This document shows, in pieces, positions 7,231 through 15,154 of a stretch of 64,000 nt of DNA (within the stretch, counting starts at the first letter, position 1; every line of letters begins with the position of its first letter). A model generated the notes under the pieces. That model was not told the origin of the DNA and did not search any database. It was given only the letters and a program-made list of their open reading frames with translations. The DNA lies in assembly GCF_020731415.2 (NCBI RefSeq), contig NZ_CP088273.1, forward strand, positions 1,679,001-1,743,000, read 5' to 3'. Source of the stretch: Phyllobacterium sp. T1293 (lineage in GTDB: Bacteria > Pseudomonadota > Alphaproteobacteria > Rhizobiales > Rhizobiaceae). The translations under genes and the position numbers were made by a program.

Positions 7231-8703
7231 CTACCGCATTTGCAGGCGCTGCACGAGGCGTGAAACATCGTCGCCAAGCGACCGATCTTCTTGCAGGGTC
7301 TCGGAAATGGCGCGAACCAGATCATAGGTCTGGCGCGTGTCGCCACCACAATGATGCCCGGCTCGCAGATCAATCGCCTGTGCTGCCGCCAGCATTTCGC
7401 ACGCCACGACATGGCGCCAAAGATCCAGCATCTCAGCGCATTTTGTCACTGCCAGAAGCGTCTGGGTTGCGTGGTCTTCAACACCTTCCGAAACGGGCAT
7501 GAAATCCAGCAAAACAGGATTGGCCCTGTGGCGGATCGCACCCATGAGGGCCGTAACGGTTTTCTGTAACGGGACAAGCCCTGCCGATGCACCGCCCACG
7601 GGCGAAAGATAGCGTGGCAGGCCATTGCGGCTTGAGCCGGTCAGCTGAATGAACCTGGCAGCACTGGCAAGCGCGGTCTGCGCAACGGCAAGCCCAAGGG
7701 TTTCAAAGGCCAGTGCCAGAGATGGCGTGTGAAAATTGCCTGTTGATAGCACCCTGTTCTCACCAACAATCACCAAGGGATTGTCTGCCGCTGCATTGAG
7801 TTCGATCTCGACCGCTTCCGTAGCCGCTGCGAGGGCCTGTGCCAGCGCACCGTGGATCGACGCGACACAGCGCAGGCTGAGCGGGTCCTGAATGGCGGCT
7901 CGCGCTTCATGCAGCGACGAGCCATCAAGCCGTTTAAGAAGCTTTTCCGCTTCCTGCGCCTGTCCTGCGGCAGGGCGTGCCTGCTGGATGGCTGGCGCGA
8001 GGATCAGCGGATTGCCGCCGAGCCCCTCAAAGCTGAGTGCCGCAGCATCCCGCTGCCACTCAAACAAGGCGGTTGTATCGACAACAGCAAGTGCCCCCTT
8101 GCCGACTGAAACTGCAGAAGCATTGAGCAGCGACAAGCCATCCTTGGGGCCAAGCGTTGAAGGCTCAAGGCCCGCCCTCGATAGGGCTTCTGTGGAGGCA
8201 AGTACCTCGCCTTCATACTCTGCATACCCCTCGCCGATCATGGTCTGCGCGATAGCCGAAAGGAGCACCAGATCACCCGCACCGATGGAACCAATGGATG
8301 GCACCACGGGATGCACTTTGCTGTTCAGGAGTGCCAGCAAATCATTAAAAACATCAGGCGATATGCCGGAGCCGCCAACCGCCAGCATGGACAGCCGGGC
8401 GGCCATCACCGCACGGGTCACATCCCGCGGCAAGGATGGGCCAACACCGACGCCGCGCCCACGCACCAGTTGCTGCTGAAAATGAAACGTTTCATCGCCC
8501 ACTGAAGTTTTCAGATTGGCACCAAGACCGGTATTCAGGCCATAGATTTGTTGCCCAGTTGCCGCCACCTGATCTAGAACGCTTCTCGCTTTTACAAGTT
8601 TGGCCGAAACCTCTGGCGTAGCCTCAACGGCAATGTTCCTGCGCGCCACGGCTTCGATATCGGCAACCGTGACGCCTGTCCCTTGGAGAATGAGCGTGCT
8701 CAT
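7231..8703 (-). CDS. histidine/phenylalanine ammonia-lyase family protein with altered MIO motif
   Basis: A 490-residue protein of the HutH/PAL superfamily, which eliminates an amine from histidine-like or aromatic substrates. Preserved marks are YGLNTGLG (54-61), GPKDGLSLLN (185-194), GNFHTP (322-327), SSRNGLP and EGVEDHATQ (406-413). The motif that forms the MIO electrophile, normally G-S-V-G-A-S-G-D-L, reads GSIGAGDL (138-145): the serine is missing and the loop is one residue shorter. The conserved QDxYSxRC reads QDPLSLRC (272-279), so a catalytic tyrosine is leucine. Classical ammonia-lyase chemistry is therefore unlikely. An elimination that needs no MIO, or a non-enzymatic role, is more likely. 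It is the last gene of a nine-gene operon and overlaps the upstream gene by four bases. Confidence 0.85.
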   Translation of the reverse strand: MSTLILQGTGVTVADIEAVARRNIAVEATPEVSAKLVKARSVLDQVAATGQQIYGLNTGLGANLKTSVGDETFHFQQQLVRGRGVGVGPSLPRDVTRAVMAARLSMLAVGGSGISPDVFNDLLALLNSKVHPVVPSIGSIGAGDLVLLSAIAQTMIGEGYAEYEGEVLASTEALSRAGLEPSTLGPKDGLSLLNASAVSVGKGALAVVDTTALFEWQRDAAALSFEGLGGNPLILAPAIQQARPAAGQAQEAEKLLKRLDGSSLHEARAAIQDPLSLRCVASIHGALAQALAAATEAVEIELNAAADNPLVIVGENRVLSTGNFHTPSLALAFETLGLAVAQTALASAARFIQLTGSSRNGLPRYLSPVGGASAGLVPLQKTVTALMGAIRHRANPVLLDFMPVSEGVEDHATQTLLAVTKCAEMLDLWRHVVACEMLAAAQAIDLRAGHHCGGDTRQTYDLVRAISETLQEDRSLGDDVSRLVQRLQMR

Positions 8704-9719
8704 GCAAACCGCAGCCTTTGGCCGATATTGTTCGCCTTGGCCTTCTCAAGCATGGCATAGCCAAGCGCGATGTCGCTGAGCGAAAGGCCGCGATGCCAGA
8801 ACAGGATTGTCTCGCTATCTTTCTCACGCCCCGTTTTGTGACCCGCAACGATCTGGCCGAGTTCCGCATGCAGCGTCTGTTCGGACAGTTTTCCCGCCTC
8901 GACATGGGCACGTAGCGAGCCAAACTTGCCACCCTTGCACTGCCCCCAATCATCAACCACCAGCTTGTCCATGATGTCGGTGAGTGACACTTCAACAGCG
9001 CTCATGGTCCCGTAAGGCACCACAAAGGCTCCGGGTTTGATCCATTCGGTTTTCAGCATCGGCGTCGGTTCCGGCAGGCGCGATGCCTCAACCACAATAT
9101 CCGCGCCTTCGGCGCAGGCCTGCCAGTTATCGACAACGGTTATTGTCTTGCCGAGATCATTGGAGAGCTTTTCGGCAAAGGCATTGCGGCTTTCCGGGCG
9201 GCGCGAATGCACGCGGATTTCATCGAAATCATAGAGATGATCGAGCAGCCGCACATTCCAGTAGGCGGTGCCGCGCGCGCCGATATGGCCAAGCACTTTT
9301 GAGTTCTTGCGCGCCAGATGTTTGGCACCAAGCGCGGTGATGGCACCGGTGCGCATATCCGTGATAACGGTCGCATCAAGAATGGCTTTCGGTGCGCCGG
9401 TGCGCGGATCGAACAGGTTGAGGACGCCGAATTCAGAAGGGTAGTTCAGCTTGTAGTTGTCAACGAAGTCGCCAACAATCTTTACTCCGGCCAGATTGAG
9501 CGGTGCCACATAGCCGCGCAGCACGTTAAAATGGCCATGAAACGTTTCATCCGGCTCCAGATGCACACGCGGCTCGATCACCGTCTCGCCATTGCCCTGT
9601 GCTTTAAGCGAGGTTTCAATGGCGCTCAGGATTTCCGAATCGGTCAAAGCGAGAGCGTCGATGTCGAAGGCATTCAGATAGTCGATATAGATCGGTTTCA
9701 TACGGTTCTCTCTGCTCAT
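8700..9719 (-). CDS. ornithine cyclodeaminase / mu-crystallin family protein
   Basis: A 339-residue NAD(P)-dependent protein of the OCD/mu-crystallin family. Members include ornithine and lysine cyclodeaminases, ketimine reductases and alanine dehydrogenases. The N-terminal substrate domain is followed by a Rossmann domain with the family sequence DATVITDMRTGAITALGAKHL and the dinucleotide loop VLGHIGARGTA. The loop GHIGARGTA replaces the commoner GxGxQA, so the specificity is uncertain. It starts at an ATG at 9719 that overlaps the upstream stop by four bases; an in-frame ATG six codons on is possible. In this operon it probably reduces an imine or oxidises or deaminates an amino acid produced or used by its neighbours. 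Confidence 0.85.
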   Translation of the reverse strand: MSRENRMKPIYIDYLNAFDIDALALTDSEILSAIETSLKAQGNGETVIEPRVHLEPDETFHGHFNVLRGYVAPLNLAGVKIVGDFVDNYKLNYPSEFGVLNLFDPRTGAPKAILDATVITDMRTGAITALGAKHLARKNSKVLGHIGARGTAYWNVRLLDHLYDFDEIRVHSRRPESRNAFAEKLSNDLGKTITVVDNWQACAEGADIVVEASRLPEPTPMLKTEWIKPGAFVVPYGTMSAVEVSLTDIMDKLVVDDWGQCKGGKFGSLRAHVEAGKLSEQTLHAELGQIVAGHKTGREKDSETILFWHRGLSLSDIALGYAMLEKAKANNIGQRLRFA

Positions 9720-11038
9720 GATAGGCGCGCCGGTTTTTTGACACCCAGATTTTCGCGCAATGTGCGCCCTTCATAATTTTCGCGAAAAAGACCGCGACGG
9801 CGTAGTTCTGGCACCACTAGGGTGCTAAAATCCTGAAGGCCCGTGGGAAACAGTGGCGGCATGACATTGAACCCGTCGGCTGCTCCGCCGCAAAACCGCT
9901 CCTCCAATGCATCGGCAATCTGAACGGGCGTTCCGATCAGTTGCCAGTGGCCGCGCGCACCGGCGAAATGCCGGGCCAATTGGCGGATCGACAGGTTTTC
10001 GCGTTTTCCAAGGTCGATGATCAGCTGCTGTCTGCTCTGGATACCATCGGTTTGCGGCATGTCAGGCAATGGCCCGTCCAGCGGGTGGTTGGACAGGTCT
10101 CTGATACTGAGATAGCTCGCCAACAGCGCCACTCCGACCTGATCGGGGATCAGTTCCTGCAGGGCATCATATTTGGCCCGCGCTTCGCTCTCCGTTTCAC
10201 CGACAATGGGTGAAACACCGGGCATGATCTTGAGATCATCGGCACTCCTGCCAAATTTTGACAGTCGTGCCTTTACATCCGCATAAAAGGCCTGCGCTTC
10301 CTGCAAAGTCTGGGCAGCGGAGAAAACCACATCGGCGGTGCGCGCGGCGAGATCCTTGCCAACATCCGACGCCCCGGCCTGTACCATAACCGGTCTGCCC
10401 TGCGGTGATCTCTGGCTATCAAGCAATCCCTTGACGGTAAAATGAGCGCCGTGATGATCCACCGGATGGAGTTTTGCAGGATCGGCATAGATGCCCTTTG
10501 CACCGTCGAGAATGTAGGCGCCCTCGTCCACACTATCCCAGACCGCAACAGCAGCCTCGGCAAACTCCTCCGCCCGCTCATAGCGCTGGCCATGCGGGCG
10601 CAACCCACTGGAAACGAAATTCTCCGCCTCGAGATCGCTGGCCGAAGTCACCAGATTCCATCCGGCACGGCCACCACTGAGCTGATCGAGTGAAGCAAAT
10701 GTTCGGGCCAGACCGTAGGGCTCGTTGTAGGTAGTCGAAGCGGTGGCAACGAGACCGATATGGGTGGTATTGACCGCAAGCGCCGCCAGCAGGCTGAGCG
10801 GCTCGAAGCTGGTGGAGCGCGCCGCCTGACTGGCTATTTCAGGATTACGCTCGCGGATCGCGGCAGCGTCTTCGATGAACACCATATCGAACTTGGCCCG
10901 CTCGGCCATCTGCGCCAATCCGATGAAATGGCCGATATCAGTACCAGCATTGGCGTGAGCATCGGGATGACGCCACGCGGCGATATGGTGCCCGCCAGCC
11001 ATGAGAAAGGCACCGAGTTTCATCTGCTTCGTGCTCAT
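9716..11038 (-). CDS. FMN-dependent monooxygenase, NtaA/SnaA/DszA family (long form)
   Basis: A 440-residue bacterial luciferase-like monooxygenase. The opening LGAFLMAGGHHIAAWRHPDA and the later SGGRAGWNLVTS, SPQGRPVMVQAG and LVVPELRRRGLF are typical of the NtaA/SnaA/SoxA(DszA) branch, which uses reduced FMN and oxygen to attack C-N or C-S bonds in substrates such as nitrilotriacetate and dibenzothiophene sulfone. These enzymes need a separate flavin reductase, and none is encoded in this operon. An NADPH-dependent FMN reductase gene lies far away at 34.2-34.8 kb. The gene overlaps both neighbours by four bases. The substrate is unknown. Confidence 0.88.
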   Translation of the reverse strand: MSTKQMKLGAFLMAGGHHIAAWRHPDAHANAGTDIGHFIGLAQMAERAKFDMVFIEDAAAIRERNPEIASQAARSTSFEPLSLLAALAVNTTHIGLVATASTTYNEPYGLARTFASLDQLSGGRAGWNLVTSASDLEAENFVSSGLRPHGQRYERAEEFAEAAVAVWDSVDEGAYILDGAKGIYADPAKLHPVDHHGAHFTVKGLLDSQRSPQGRPVMVQAGASDVGKDLAARTADVVFSAAQTLQEAQAFYADVKARLSKFGRSADDLKIMPGVSPIVGETESEARAKYDALQELIPDQVGVALLASYLSIRDLSNHPLDGPLPDMPQTDGIQSRQQLIIDLGKRENLSIRQLARHFAGARGHWQLIGTPVQIADALEERFCGGAADGFNVMPPLFPTGLQDFSTLVVPELRRRGLFRENYEGRTLRENLGVKKPARLS

Positions 11039-12066
11039 GATGCGCGCTCCAGACGATCCGGATGAGCAAGCCCTAGATGGCCACGCAAGGTCATTTCCTC
11101 ATAGGCATTCCGGAAAAGTCCGCGCTGGCGCAATTCGGGTATGACCAGATCAACGAAGCCGGTCACACCTTCGGGGGAAACTGGCGGCAGAATAACAAAG
11201 CCATCAAGATCAGCCGTTTCCGCCAAAGCCTGCATGCGCTCGGCAATCCCGGCAGGTGTGCCAACAATCTCAAGCGCATCGGGAATGGCATTCAGTTCGT
11301 CTGACGATGAATTGCCGACCATAGGGATAATATTCGCCAGAACCCGTACATCTTTCCGGCGACGGCCAAAGGCGGAAAGGCTGCTGTTTAAACGCGCCGA
11401 GAAGGTCTTTACTTCCTCGGATGAGGAAGACGGCAGAAAAACCACATCGGCAAAGCGCGCTGCGATCTCAAATGTACTGGCTGTCAGCACATGGCTGATC
11501 ACGGGCCTGCCTTGCGGCGAACGATTAACGTTCAAAGGTCCGCGAACGGTGAAATGCGCGCCTTTATGATTGAGCACATGCATTTTATCCGGTTCGAAAA
11601 AGCGGCCCAGTGCCTTGTCATAGACAAAGGCATCGTCCGCCCAGCTGTCCCAAAGCCCCGAGACCACATCAAGATATTCCTGATCGCGCTCAAGCTTTTC
11701 CGAGCCCACGACATTCCAGCCGGTACGACCTTTGCTGATCGAATCCAGCGAGGCAAAACGGCGGGCAAGATTATAAGGTTCGTGCTGGTGCGTGGCAGCG
11801 GTGACAATGAAGCCGATCTTGCCCGTTGCCGTTGCAAGAGCCGCGACCAGCGTCGTTGGCTCAAACGGCACCGTGAGAGGCGACATTTCATTTTCGGGTC
11901 TCTGACCAAGGCGATCCGCGAGCAGGACGAAATCCAGCCCGCCCTCTTCGGCCTTTTTCACCTGCGCCGCCAGATGACTAAACTCAAGCGCGCCCCGGGC
12001 GGCGCTGCTTCTGCGCCATGCAGCGGGGTGATGTCCGAACGGGGTCAGCGATAGCCCGATATGCAT
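11035..12066 (-). CDS. FMN-dependent monooxygenase, NtaA/SnaA/DszA family (short form)
   Basis: A 343-residue paralogue of the next gene downstream: FGHHPAAWRR at the start, KGRTGWNVVGS, SPQGRPVISHV and LVIPELRQRGLF at the end. It is about 100 residues shorter, lacking an insertion in the second half of the barrel. The start codon overlaps the last base of the DUF427 stop (TAATG), so translational coupling is likely. Two related but unequal monooxygenases could form a heteromer or act in succession on one substrate. Confidence 0.87.
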   Translation of the reverse strand: MHIGLSLTPFGHHPAAWRRSSAARGALEFSHLAAQVKKAEEGGLDFVLLADRLGQRPENEMSPLTVPFEPTTLVAALATATGKIGFIVTAATHQHEPYNLARRFASLDSISKGRTGWNVVGSEKLERDQEYLDVVSGLWDSWADDAFVYDKALGRFFEPDKMHVLNHKGAHFTVRGPLNVNRSPQGRPVISHVLTASTFEIAARFADVVFLPSSSSEEVKTFSARLNSSLSAFGRRRKDVRVLANIIPMVGNSSSDELNAIPDALEIVGTPAGIAERMQALAETADLDGFVILPPVSPEGVTGFVDLVIPELRQRGLFRNAYEEMTLRGHLGLAHPDRLERAS

Positions 12067-12803
12067 TATTCCGCATCCCCGGCGCTGACGCGGATATTGT
12101 CGATCTTCTCATTGTAGAACGAGATCAATCCCTTGATCCTGCCAGCTTCATAAAGCGGCTCTGGATAGTACCAGACGATATTCTCGTGGCGTTTTCCGTC
12201 GAGTTCGAAATGATAGTAGGAGGCCTTGCCCTTATAGGGGCAATAGCTATGCAGCGGGCTTTGCACCAATGTTCCGGCGATCAGATCCTCCACCGGGAAG
12301 TAATATCGTGTGATAAGACTGGTTTCGAACAGGAAAATCGCACGGTTTGTCCGGGCAACAAGCTTGCCATCCACAAAGACTTCGACAAGGCGCGAACTGT
12401 TGATGGTGTCGATGCGCCAGTGGACATTGCGCGGATGGCCAAAGATTTCCTCATCCTCTTCAAACCAGCGCACCGCACTCCATGCAACGGTTACATAATC
12501 GGCGAGATTGGGCACGCCATCGGGTGCGTTTTCGTAGCTCCATGCGCTGTCTTCACCCGCAAGCGACCAGTAGCGCCTTGGCCCGAGCACCGGTGATGCA
12601 CCGGTCTTTGATGAGGGCTCAAGAGCGTCTTCGCGGAAATCAGATTTCGGCAGGTAGTAAACCGGATGGCCGCCGTTCTCGTAGACGACAATCGCCTTGG
12701 CACTGTCGGCAATCACCTCTTCGCCGAGCTTGAGGCGGATGCGGCGATAGGTCGGCTCAATCAGAATGGCGGGGATTTCATTGGAACGATAGCTGATGGA
12801 CAT
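12066..12803 (-). CDS. DUF427 protein
   Basis: A 245-residue protein with two DUF427 (PF04248) units. The first spans about residues 25-105 (with NGGHPVYYLPKSDF and GPRRYWSL) and the second about 130-225 (with HWRIDTINSSRLVEVFVDG, LFETSLITRYYFP, CPYKGKASYYHFE, WYYPEPL). DUF427 has a small beta-barrel fold of unknown biochemical role and is often found next to oxidoreductases. The ATG at 12803 is preferred over a GTG two codons upstream because GGAGA is better spaced. It is followed by a one-base overlap with a monooxygenase gene. Confidence 0.85.
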   Translation of the reverse strand: MSISYRSNEIPAILIEPTYRRIRLKLGEEVIADSAKAIVVYENGGHPVYYLPKSDFREDALEPSSKTGASPVLGPRRYWSLAGEDSAWSYENAPDGVPNLADYVTVAWSAVRWFEEDEEIFGHPRNVHWRIDTINSSRLVEVFVDGKLVARTNRAIFLFETSLITRYYFPVEDLIAGTLVQSPLHSYCPYKGKASYYHFELDGKRHENIVWYYPEPLYEAGRIKGLISFYNEKIDNIRVSAGDAE

Positions 12804-12859
12804 AAGCACTCTCCAAAGGTGAGTTTCTATCGAGATGTCTGATCGAACGCATAGCGCGA

Positions 12860-13792
12860 TCAGACGGAAAAAATCGCATCGCGGGTCAGTTGGCCCTTCA
12901 CGGCGCCTGATGCATCGGTCACAGCAAGCACGTCGCTATTGGCTGCCACCATCAATGCCAGCGCATCGCGAAGATTGCTTGTTGAAGCAACCATGTGTGC
13001 CCCTTGCCGTGGCTTATCCGTTGTCATGGCATCATCGACAGTAAACAGGCTCAGGCGCTTGATTGCACGGTCTATGCCGACGAAGTTTTCGACAAATGCG
13101 TCAGCCGGATGAGACAGGATGGCATCCGGCGTATCATACTGGACAATCTTGCCGCTTTTCATGAGGGCGATACGGTCGCCCAGACGAATAGCTTCGTCGA
13201 GATCATGCGTCACCAATACGACAGTCTTGCGCACGCGCTGCAATATCTGGCGGAACTCGTCCTGCAAGCGTGCGCGTGCAATCGGATCGATGGCGCCAAA
13301 TGGCTCATCCAACAACAGAACGGGCGGATCAGCCGCCAAGGCGCGCGCCACGCCGATGCGCTGGCGCTGGCCGCCCGATAGCTGGCGCGGATAGCGTTTC
13401 AGCATCTCAGCCGGATCAAGCCCAACGAGATGCAGAAGCTCGTCAGTGCGATTCCTGATCTTGGCGTCGTCCCAGCCGAGAAGCTTTGGCACGGCGGCGA
13501 TATTCTGGGCGATGGTCATATGCGGGAACAGACCTACCTGCTGGATCACATAACCGATATGGCGACGCAGGATCACAGGATCAACCTTGGTAACATCCTC
13601 GCCATTGACAATAATCGTGCCCTCGGTTGGATCGATCAACCGGTTGATCATGCGCATGGTGGTTGTCTTGCCGCAGCCTGATGGGCCGATCAGCGCGACC
13701 GTTGATCCCTCCGGGACAATGAGGCTGAGATCGTCAACTGAAGCTGCACCACCTTCCGTATAGCGCTTGGTGACATGCTGCATATTGATCAT
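12860..13792 (-). CDS. osmoprotectant/quaternary-amine ABC transporter, ATPase (OpuCA/OsmV type)
   Basis: A 310-residue ABC ATPase with Walker A GPSGCGKT (36-43), signature LSGGQRQRIGVARAL, Walker B VLLLDEPFGAID and the switch histidine in VTHDLDEA. The C-terminal extension of about 60 residues fits a CBS module, as in OpuCA, ProV and OsmV, where it senses ionic strength or nucleotide. This type energises uptake of betaines, choline and related cations. Its start overlaps the last base of the permease stop. A 56-base gap separates it from the DUF427 gene. Confidence 0.9.
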   Translation of the reverse strand: MINMQHVTKRYTEGGAASVDDLSLIVPEGSTVALIGPSGCGKTTTMRMINRLIDPTEGTIIVNGEDVTKVDPVILRRHIGYVIQQVGLFPHMTIAQNIAAVPKLLGWDDAKIRNRTDELLHLVGLDPAEMLKRYPRQLSGGQRQRIGVARALAADPPVLLLDEPFGAIDPIARARLQDEFRQILQRVRKTVVLVTHDLDEAIRLGDRIALMKSGKIVQYDTPDAILSHPADAFVENFVGIDRAIKRLSLFTVDDAMTTDKPRQGAHMVASTSNLRDALALMVAANSDVLAVTDASGAVKGQLTRDAIFSV

Positions 13793-14430
13793 CAGGATGT
13801 TCTTTCTGCGAAGAAGAATTTTTCAGCAAAGCCGAGTGTGAATTCCGTGGCCAGTGCCAGCAAGGCGATGGGCACTGCGCCGACCAGAAGCCGCGACATA
13901 TCCATCATGCTGATGCCGACGGCGATAAAATCACCGAGCCCACCGCCGCCAATGAAAGGCGCCAATGTTGCACCGGCAAGCACCTGCACGGCGGCTGTGC
14001 GCGCGCCGGCGAACATGGCGGGGGCAGCCAGCGGAATGCGTATCTTGCGCAAGACCTGCCCCCTGTTCATGCCCATGCCAATGGCCGCTTCCACCGCATC
14101 GGGATCAACATCACGCAGGCCGATAAAGGCGTTGAGCAGAATGGGCGGCAGAGCGAGGATCGTGAGCGCCACGATGGATGGCCACAGGCCAATGCCGAGC
14201 AGCGGCATCATGATGGCAAGAATGGCAAGGCTTGGAATGGTGCGCAGCGCATTGATCGCATTGATGACCGTGAAGGCCAGTCCGCCGCGATTGATGATGA
14301 GAATGGCAAGCGGCAGGCCTATAGCCAGCGCAAACACAAGCGAGACGCCCGACATCACCAGATGCTGGCCAAGCGCCCGCAAAAACTCCGGCTGATTATT
14401 AATGATCCAGTTGAAAGCGGTGATCAGCAT
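13792..14430 (-). CDS. osmoprotectant-type ABC permease 1
   Basis: A 212-residue inner-membrane permease of the ProW/OpuCB/OsmW type. It has five or six predicted helices and the coupling-loop sequence NAFIGLRDVDPDAVEAAIGMGMNRGQVLRKIRIPLA (an EAA-type loop that docks on the ATPase), shown here only to mark its place at about residues 120-155. The ATG at 14430 begins an N-terminal periplasmic segment. The next gene downstream overlaps by one base. Confidence 0.88.
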   Translation of the reverse strand: MLITAFNWIINNQPEFLRALGQHLVMSGVSLVFALAIGLPLAILIINRGGLAFTVINAINALRTIPSLAILAIMMPLLGIGLWPSIVALTILALPPILLNAFIGLRDVDPDAVEAAIGMGMNRGQVLRKIRIPLAAPAMFAGARTAAVQVLAGATLAPFIGGGGLGDFIAVGISMMDMSRLLVGAVPIALLALATEFTLGFAEKFFFAERTS

Positions 14431-14440
14431 TGTCAGCCCC

Positions 14441-15058
14441 TCACCGCCAGCGGACCAGAGCTTTTTCAGCCTGGCTCAAAACAAGATCAAAGAACGTGGC
14501 CATCAGCGCCGTAAGAATACCGCCGACGAGGATTTTTTCCGTATAGCTCTGGTCGATCCCCATGAGGATAATAGTCCCAAGCCCGCCCCCATCGATGAAG
14601 GCGGCAACGGTGGCAATGCCGATGACCGTGACCAAGGCAATGCGAATGCCGGAAACAATAAGCGGCAAGGCCAGCGGCAGTTCAATACGCGCCAGCCGCT
14701 GCCATGCGCTGTAGCCCATGCCGTCAGCAGCATCGAGTACATCGGCGGGGACGCCGCGCAGGCCGGTTACGACATTGCGCAGGAGAATAAGCAGGCAATA
14801 GGAAGAAAGGCCAACCAGCGCCGGCTTGGTGCCAAGACCAAGCCATGGAATGAGCAGCGCAAACAGCGCAAGGCTCGGAATGACGAAGATGATGCCGGTG
14901 ATCGTCAGAACCACCGCGTAAAGGCGCGGACGGCGCGCGCAGATGATCCCAAGGATCAAGGCGATGACCAGCCCGATCAAAACGGATGAAACCGACAACA
15001 TCAGATGCTGCCAGGTTGCCGTGAGTATCTCAGGGATGTTTTTGGGGGCCCAGTTCAA
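14441..15058 (-). CDS. osmoprotectant-type ABC permease 2
   Basis: A 205-residue partner permease of the same ProW/OpuCB type, with the coupling motif ADVLDAADGMGYSAWQRLAR and five or six helices. OpuC-like systems commonly carry two unequal permeases. The predicted start is a TTG at 15058 with GGAA eight bases upstream. No ATG lies in frame before residue 20, where translation would begin inside the first helix. The gap to permease 1 is ten bases. Confidence 0.85.
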   Translation of the reverse strand: MNWAPKNIPEILTATWQHLMLSVSSVLIGLVIALILGIICARRPRLYAVVLTITGIIFVIPSLALFALLIPWLGLGTKPALVGLSSYCLLILLRNVVTGLRGVPADVLDAADGMGYSAWQRLARIELPLALPLIVSGIRIALVTVIGIATVAAFIDGGGLGTIILMGIDQSYTEKILVGGILTALMATFFDLVLSQAEKALVRWR

Positions 15059-15091
15059 ATGCGTCGTTCCATATCGGTCAGAATTGAAACA

Positions 15092-15113
15092 GCGGAGACG
15101 ATCTCATCTCCGC
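15092..15113 (-). promoter_or_regulatory. hairpin between binding-protein and permease genes
   Basis: A 7-base-pair stem (15092-15098 with 15107-15113) with an eight-base loop in the 96-base spacer, the longest in the operon. Such hairpins between a binding-protein gene and its permease genes often stop RNA decay or part of transcription, giving more binding protein than transporter. The role here is inferred from position. Confidence 0.4.
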
Positions 15114-15154
15114 CGCTTCCTGTATATGTGCGTGAAACCCTGTAAGCCCTGATG

